From the NCBI GenBank assembly GCA_022777205.1, contig JALFGP010000027.1, positions 30,333 to 94,332 on the forward strand: DNA of 64,000 nucleotides, given 5' to 3'. Below, piece after piece: positions 60,395-64,000 of this stretch. The stretch's first letter is position 1, and each line of letters begins with the position of its first letter. Made by a program: the position numbers and the translations under genes. Under the pieces are notes generated by a model. The model saw only the letters and a program-made list of their open reading frames with translations. It had not been told where the DNA came from and did no database searches. This DNA comes from Rikenellaceae bacterium. GTDB lineage: Bacteria; Bacteroidota; Bacteroidia; Bacteroidales; UBA932.

Positions 60395-61729
60395 ATGAAA
60401 ACAAGATTATTTTTCCTTTGTGTGCTGTTCTGTCTGACTGCCGTGCAGTCTTCGGCTCAAACTGACTCCTGTACTTCCTGTTCAGAGAATATCAAACTTG
60501 ACTTCAGCAGGACACTACGGGCGGACTATATTTTCACAGGTACTGCTTCCGAACAGCAGATTTCTCTGGATGAACTTTCCTGCTTCGACGGTTGGGCTGG
60601 TCGCAGGCACAATATGGACAGCCTTCCTGTGCGCGGTAACGGCCAGATTTCTATGACTTCGCTTGCAGACGGGTCGGTGCTGTATATCAACAGTTTTTCC
60701 ACCCTTTTTCAGGAATGGCTGGCGACTGAGGAGGCTGTGAACCTGCGCCGCTCGTTTGAAGCTGTGTTCCTTTTGCCCATGCCTGCGGAGAAGGTTTCTG
60801 TGCGGGTGGAACTTTACGGGTTCAAGGGGGAGGTGATTGCAGGGATTGAGCATACGGTTGACCCTGCCGACATTCTCATACGTCGCAAGGCCGTTTCCCA
60901 GGCTCCCTGTTTCGACTTGCTCAAGAGTGGAGATGCGTCGGAGTGCATTGATGTCGTGATACTTGCAGAAGGATATACGGTTTCTGAAAGGGAGTTGTTC
61001 CTGTCTGATGCACGCACTGCGATGGAGGAGATTCTCTCGTATGAACCGTTCAAAAGTTTCAGGGACAGGTTCAATTTCAGGGCTGTGGCTTTGGAATCTG
61101 CAGAGAGCGGGGTGAGCGTGCCTCTGGAGGGCTTATGGAAGAATACCGCACTTTCGGCACATTTCAGCACCTTCTATATGGACCGCTATCTCACCACATT
61201 GAGGATTAAGGACTTGCATAATTCTCTGACTGGCATTCCCTACGAGCACATAATCATTCTTGCCAATACTGACACCTATGGCGGAGGCGGAATCTACAAC
61301 AGCTACACTCTCACCACTGCCCATCATCCTCAGTTCAAGCCTGTGGTTGTTCACGAGTTCGGTCACAGTTTCTGCGGCCTGGGGGATGAGTATTACTATG
61401 ATGATATGTACACGGAATACTATTATCCTGATGCCGAGCCGTGGGAGCAGAACCTGACCACACTCAAGGATTTCAGCAGCAAATGGGCGGATATGTTGCC
61501 TGAAGGGGCGTCTATACCGACAGCGCCTGTTGAGGATGCTCAGATGTGGCAGCGGATTGCTTCCGGAGAACCGGCGGAGGCCTTTGTCGGCGTCTATGAA
61601 GGCGGAGGATATCAGTCCAAGGGGGTTTACCGTCCATTTCCGGACTGCCGTATGAAGACTAATGCGGCTCCTGTGTTCTGTCCGGTCTGTCAGGCTGCCA
61701 TACGCAAATTCATTGAGTTCAATCTCTAA
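60395..61729 (+). CDS. M64 family (IgA-peptidase-type) metallo-endopeptidase
   Basis: A 444-residue secreted zinc peptidase (signal MKTRLFFLCVLFCLTAVQSSA). An N-terminal M64 beta domain (residues about 30-165) is followed by the catalytic domain: DVVILAEGYTVSERELFLSD, GGGGIYNSYTLTTAHHPQFK and the zinc motif VVHEFGHSFCGLGDEYYYDD (HExxH with a downstream acidic ligand). A Cys pair near the end (CRMKTNAAPVFCPVCQ) matches the family. M64 includes the IgA peptidase of Clostridium ramosum, but Bacteroidales members have not been shown to cut IgA. Its stop codon overlaps the stop of the convergent FecCD gene. Confidence 0.92.
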   Translation: MKTRLFFLCVLFCLTAVQSSAQTDSCTSCSENIKLDFSRTLRADYIFTGTASEQQISLDELSCFDGWAGRRHNMDSLPVRGNGQISMTSLADGSVLYINSFSTLFQEWLATEEAVNLRRSFEAVFLLPMPAEKVSVRVELYGFKGEVIAGIEHTVDPADILIRRKAVSQAPCFDLLKSGDASECIDVVILAEGYTVSERELFLSDARTAMEEILSYEPFKSFRDRFNFRAVALESAESGVSVPLEGLWKNTALSAHFSTFYMDRYLTTLRIKDLHNSLTGIPYEHIIILANTDTYGGGGIYNSYTLTTAHHPQFKPVVVHEFGHSFCGLGDEYYYDDMYTEYYYPDAEPWEQNLTTLKDFSSKWADMLPEGASIPTAPVEDAQMWQRIASGEPAEAFVGVYEGGGYQSKGVYRPFPDCRMKTNAAPVFCPVCQAAIRKFIEFNL

Positions 61730-62517
61730 TCCCGGGCGCGTATGAAAACGATTGCCATAAGCGGCAGAGCGATAATGGACATAGTAGCACTGATAGGCAG
61801 GTATATCCCGAAATTGACGTATTTGACAACAAGCCAGGTTATAATCAGCAATGCCACCCCTATGCCGGCGGAAATCAGATAATGCAGTCGGATATCATCC
61901 TTTTTGCATAATATCCGGCTGAGGTTAGGCACTCCCAAGGATATGAAACCTATTGGCCCGCAGATGCTTACGGCACTTGTCACCAGAAACATTATGGCGA
62001 GCAGCTGCAGTGCCTTGAACATTGGGCTGAGCTCGATTTCTCCCCTCAGATGCTTTGTGAGTGCTCCCGCCGACCATAGAGCCGACACCAGGCCTATCGC
62101 GAAAAGTATCAGCGAAAAGACTATGTCCCAGGAGGTTACTCCTTCAAGGTTGAAATTTGCGGCTCCCCAGAGGTAGTATTGCTTGAGCAGATCCCCGTTT
62201 GGAGCATTTGTCACCACTATGGTTCCCAGCGAACCTATGAAGGTGCCGAAGAGTATGCCGAAGGTGATGAGGTTGCGTGTGCTGACTTTCAAGGTGACGA
62301 AAAAGCAGACGAGGGTGCAGATGAGGGTGCAGACGAAACTGCCTACAGTCAGAGAGCACCAGCCGGTCATAGTGGCAGCAGCGGCTCCCAGACAGGCGGC
62401 ACTGCCCAGCCCGAGGCTGTACACGTCCCCGAGCTGGTTGCGCCAGAGATACTGCATTTGTATGCCCCCGACCGGCAGAGCGATTCCGGAAAGTATTACA
62501 TAGAGCAGACTGAGCAT
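61726..62517 (-). CDS. FecCD-family iron/cobalamin ABC-transporter permease, short form
   Basis: An inner-membrane permease of about 263 residues from the ATG at 62517; the track start at 62568 overlaps the receptor gene. FecCD signatures: ILSGIALPVGGIQMQYLWRN (the GxxxQ-x-x-x-x-N/D-L region), LYVILSG, SICGPIGFISLGVPNLSRIL (the GPIxFVGL-x-x-PH-like segment) and ALPLMAIVFI. Typical members are 320-340 residues; the N-terminal one or two membrane helices are missing. It lies 25 bases after a TonB receptor stop, so the two probably import one siderophore, haem or cobamide. The ATPase and binding protein are not in view. Confidence 0.85.
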   Translation of the reverse strand: MLSLLYVILSGIALPVGGIQMQYLWRNQLGDVYSLGLGSAACLGAAAATMTGWCSLTVGSFVCTLICTLVCFFVTLKVSTRNLITFGILFGTFIGSLGTIVVTNAPNGDLLKQYYLWGAANFNLEGVTSWDIVFSLILFAIGLVSALWSAGALTKHLRGEIELSPMFKALQLLAIMFLVTSAVSICGPIGFISLGVPNLSRILCKKDDIRLHYLISAGIGVALLIITWLVVKYVNFGIYLPISATMSIIALPLMAIVFIRARD

Positions 62518-62542
62518 AGTAATACGAAAATAATAAGTTGTG

Positions 62543-64000
62543 TCAGAATTTGAATTCCACGCCTCCATAGAAGCCGAGTCCGGGCATAGGGTAGTCGCGT
62601 ATGATTTCGTAGTAGTTGTCAGTGAGGTTCTGCAAGCTGAGTTTGAGTTTTAGCGGCCCGCAGTGAGGTATCTTTATGGCCTTCCCGACGGTCATATCCA
62701 AACTGTTCCAGTCCGGCATCTGCCCTGCGGAATCAAAGCGTCCTGCCCTGATGTTCCACAGTGCCGTGATGAACCATCCCCTCCAGTCGCCCTTTGCGCT
62801 GATTCTTCCGCTGTGGAGGGCCACATAGGGAATCTGCTGTCCGAAACTGTAGCTGTCGGGAGTTTTGTCCACCGCCTGCTGCCAGCTGTAGTTAGCGTCA
62901 ATATTGAGGGATAAGTCACCGGATTTGAAACCGAATCCGGCTCCGAGGTCTATGCCTGCGGACTGGACTTTGCCTATGTTGTAGGGCAGCCAGATGTATG
63001 GGTCGTCGGGTGAAGGGGCGGATATTATTTTGTCTGTCAGGTAGTTGTAGAAGCCGTTGGCCTTGGCTTTAAGGCTGTATTTGCCGGAGAGGAAACTGCG
63101 GCTGTAATTCACTCCGAAATCGGTAATCCAGGCATCTTCCGGTTTGAGTGCAGTGTTTCCGTATCCCGGGTAGAATTTGTCGTTGAATGTAGGCACACGA
63201 TAGGACCTGCGGCCTGAAAGCACTATGTCGAACCCACGGAATGCGGTGAGTCTCAGACCGAGGGAAGGGGAGACGGCGTAGTTGTGGCCTCCGTCTTTGT
63301 CGAATACTCCATTGTATTCAACTGCCAGGTCAGCTTTGAAGATATTGAGGATGAATGAGGTCGCGATGGAGGTGAAGACTCCGTTGCGTGTGGCCGTGTA
63401 GAGGTTGGACTCCAGATTGTTCCATTGGTAGTCCAACGCTGCTGATGCTGTCCACCAGTCGAAAATCCTGAACTGGTGGGAGGTGTTGAGCTGCACTTCG
63501 TTTTGGGTGTAGTTGGAGTTGCCCCAAGTGGAGAAGTAGTCGAGTTTGTCCAGGGCGTATTTCACACTTGCGTTGAGCTTGTAAACACTGCCGAAATTCT
63601 GGCTGACAAGCCCCTGGATGAAGCCGTTCATATCTCCCTGACGGTCTGTGGACGGCCAGCTCAATGAACCCGGAGTGCCTCTTCTGGCAAGGTTGAAGTG
63701 TGCCTTTGCCTTCCAGAAGCCTCCGTTTGTGCTGCCCTTGAGGTCCAGACCGGCTTTCATTTGTTTTATGTCATTGTTGCCAAGCGGGTCGTTGTCCGGC
63801 TTCAGATAGTCTCCCTTGCTGTAGATGCCCGACATATTGGCCCCGAGCACGATTTTGTCCCCCAGTTTGAAATCCATCCTTGCATAAGGAAGGGCGGTGC
63901 CGAAAGAGCCTCCGCTGAGCCTGAAATCGCCTGCAACTATCCTTCCGTCAATGAATTCCGGCTCCGAGGACAGAAAGGAAATGCTGTTCTGGGTGTAGTC
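62543..64000 (-). CDS. TonB-dependent receptor, C-terminal barrel part (5' end outside window)
   Basis: The minus-strand frame is open to base 64000, so the track start at 63877 is internal. The visible 485 residues are all beta-barrel: FRLSGGSFGTALPYARMDFK, SFILNIFKADLAVEYNGVFD, FRGFDIVLSGRRSYRVPTFN, the TonB receptor box FYPGYGNTALKPEDAWITDF, and the closing LQNLTDNYYEIIRDYPMPGL ending in EFKF with a terminal Phe. The plug domain lies to the right. It resembles BtuB/ferric-siderophore receptors rather than SusC, consistent with the downstream FecCD permease. Confidence 0.92.
   Translation of the reverse strand, partial: DYTQNSISFLSSEPEFIDGRIVAGDFRLSGGSFGTALPYARMDFKLGDKIVLGANMSGIYSKGDYLKPDNDPLGNNDIKQMKAGLDLKGSTNGGFWKAKAHFNLARRGTPGSLSWPSTDRQGDMNGFIQGLVSQNFGSVYKLNASVKYALDKLDYFSTWGNSNYTQNEVQLNTSHQFRIFDWWTASAALDYQWNNLESNLYTATRNGVFTSIATSFILNIFKADLAVEYNGVFDKDGGHNYAVSPSLGLRLTAFRGFDIVLSGRRSYRVPTFNDKFYPGYGNTALKPEDAWITDFGVNYSRSFLSGKYSLKAKANGFYNYLTDKIISAPSPDDPYIWLPYNIGKVQSAGIDLGAGFGFKSGDLSLNIDANYSWQQAVDKTPDSYSFGQQIPYVALHSGRISAKGDWRGWFITALWNIRAGRFDSAGQMPDWNSLDMTVGKAIKIPHCGPLKLKLSLQNLTDNYYEIIRDYPMPGLGFYGGVEFKF

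Noticed and set aside
1-64000. CRISPR arrays, rRNA genes, insertion sequences, integrases
   Set aside because: No spaced direct-repeat array, no rRNA sequence and no transposase or integrase frame was seen. The accessory patch at 24.6-31.6 kb shows deletions and inverted repeats but no mobility gene.

Overview
The window looks like chromosomal DNA from a gut- or rumen-type member of Bacteroidales (Bacteroidota). The evidence is SusC/SusD-type glycan-uptake genes, Bacteroidota-specific families (DUF4988/BACON lipoproteins, DUF4886, DUF6557, Hc1-like mini-histone), A-rich translation starts with no strong Shine-Dalgarno, and many copies of the Bacteroidota promoter -7 box TAnnTTTG, some with TTTG exactly 19 bp upstream. 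I cannot name the species.

Region 1 (1-24.6 kb, all + strand) is the 3' part of a very large polysaccharide-utilisation locus (PUL). In order: the C-terminal part of a SusD; a SusE-like lipoprotein; a DUF4832-type TIM-barrel lipoprotein; a DUF4988/BACON lipoprotein whose C-terminus is homologous to the SusE-like protein; a Big2-DUF4886 lipoprotein; a GH3(PA14)-GH2 fusion; a 49-aa acidic peptide absent from the ORF track; a fimbrillin-like/beta-helix lipoprotein; a FAD-oxidoreductase/GH36-like fusion; a SusF-like/SGNH esterase; a GH3; and a GH2. The enzymes suggest stepwise removal of beta- and alpha-linked sugars plus ester groups from a complex glycan. The substrate cannot be read from sequence, and no regulator lies in the window.

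Region 2 (24.6-31.6 kb) is an accessory patch of small and partly broken genes. It holds a truncated methyltransferase, a small HTH-like protein, a glutaredoxin-like protein, a YbjQ-family protein, an AbiE toxin-antitoxin locus with a deletion through the toxin, a GHKL-ATPase/STAS-like pair, an AAA-DUF4143 ATPase, a phospholipase-D-like protein beside an unknown 348-aa protein, and a DUF6557 fragment. Several perfect inverted repeats lie between these genes.

Region 3 (31.8-38.2 kb) is a second, compact PUL: a GH36 alpha-galactosidase, a short SusC with no N-terminal carboxypeptidase-like domain, and a SusD. A sodium:neurotransmitter-symporter-family gene and tRNA-Arg(CCG) follow.

Region 4 (39.8-50.9 kb) is a complete branched-chain amino-acid operon, ilvD-ilvB-ilvN-ilvC-leuA-leuC-leuD-leuB-ilvE. 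It has a consensus promoter and an unannotated 22-aa leader peptide made mostly of Leu, Val and Ile, followed by mutually exclusive RNA pairings. This is a textbook-like attenuator.

Region 5 (50.9-64 kb) is mixed housekeeping: an omega-amidase-like nitrilase, a Dabb protein, two GT2 glycosyltransferases, a small membrane protein, an S9 dipeptidyl peptidase, an outer-membrane barrel, an HI0933-family flavoprotein, tRNA-Thr(CGT), a PqqD/HprK-like kinase pair, a mini-histone with a long structured leader, an M64 peptidase, and a FecCD permease with a TonB receptor that runs off the right end.

The most notable points are the ilv attenuator, the two multi-enzyme fusions in the large PUL, the shared SusE-type C-terminal domain, the 49-aa peptide before the beta-helix lipoprotein, the AbiE deletion with its palindromic operator, and the GHKL-STAS and PqqD-kinase pairs.
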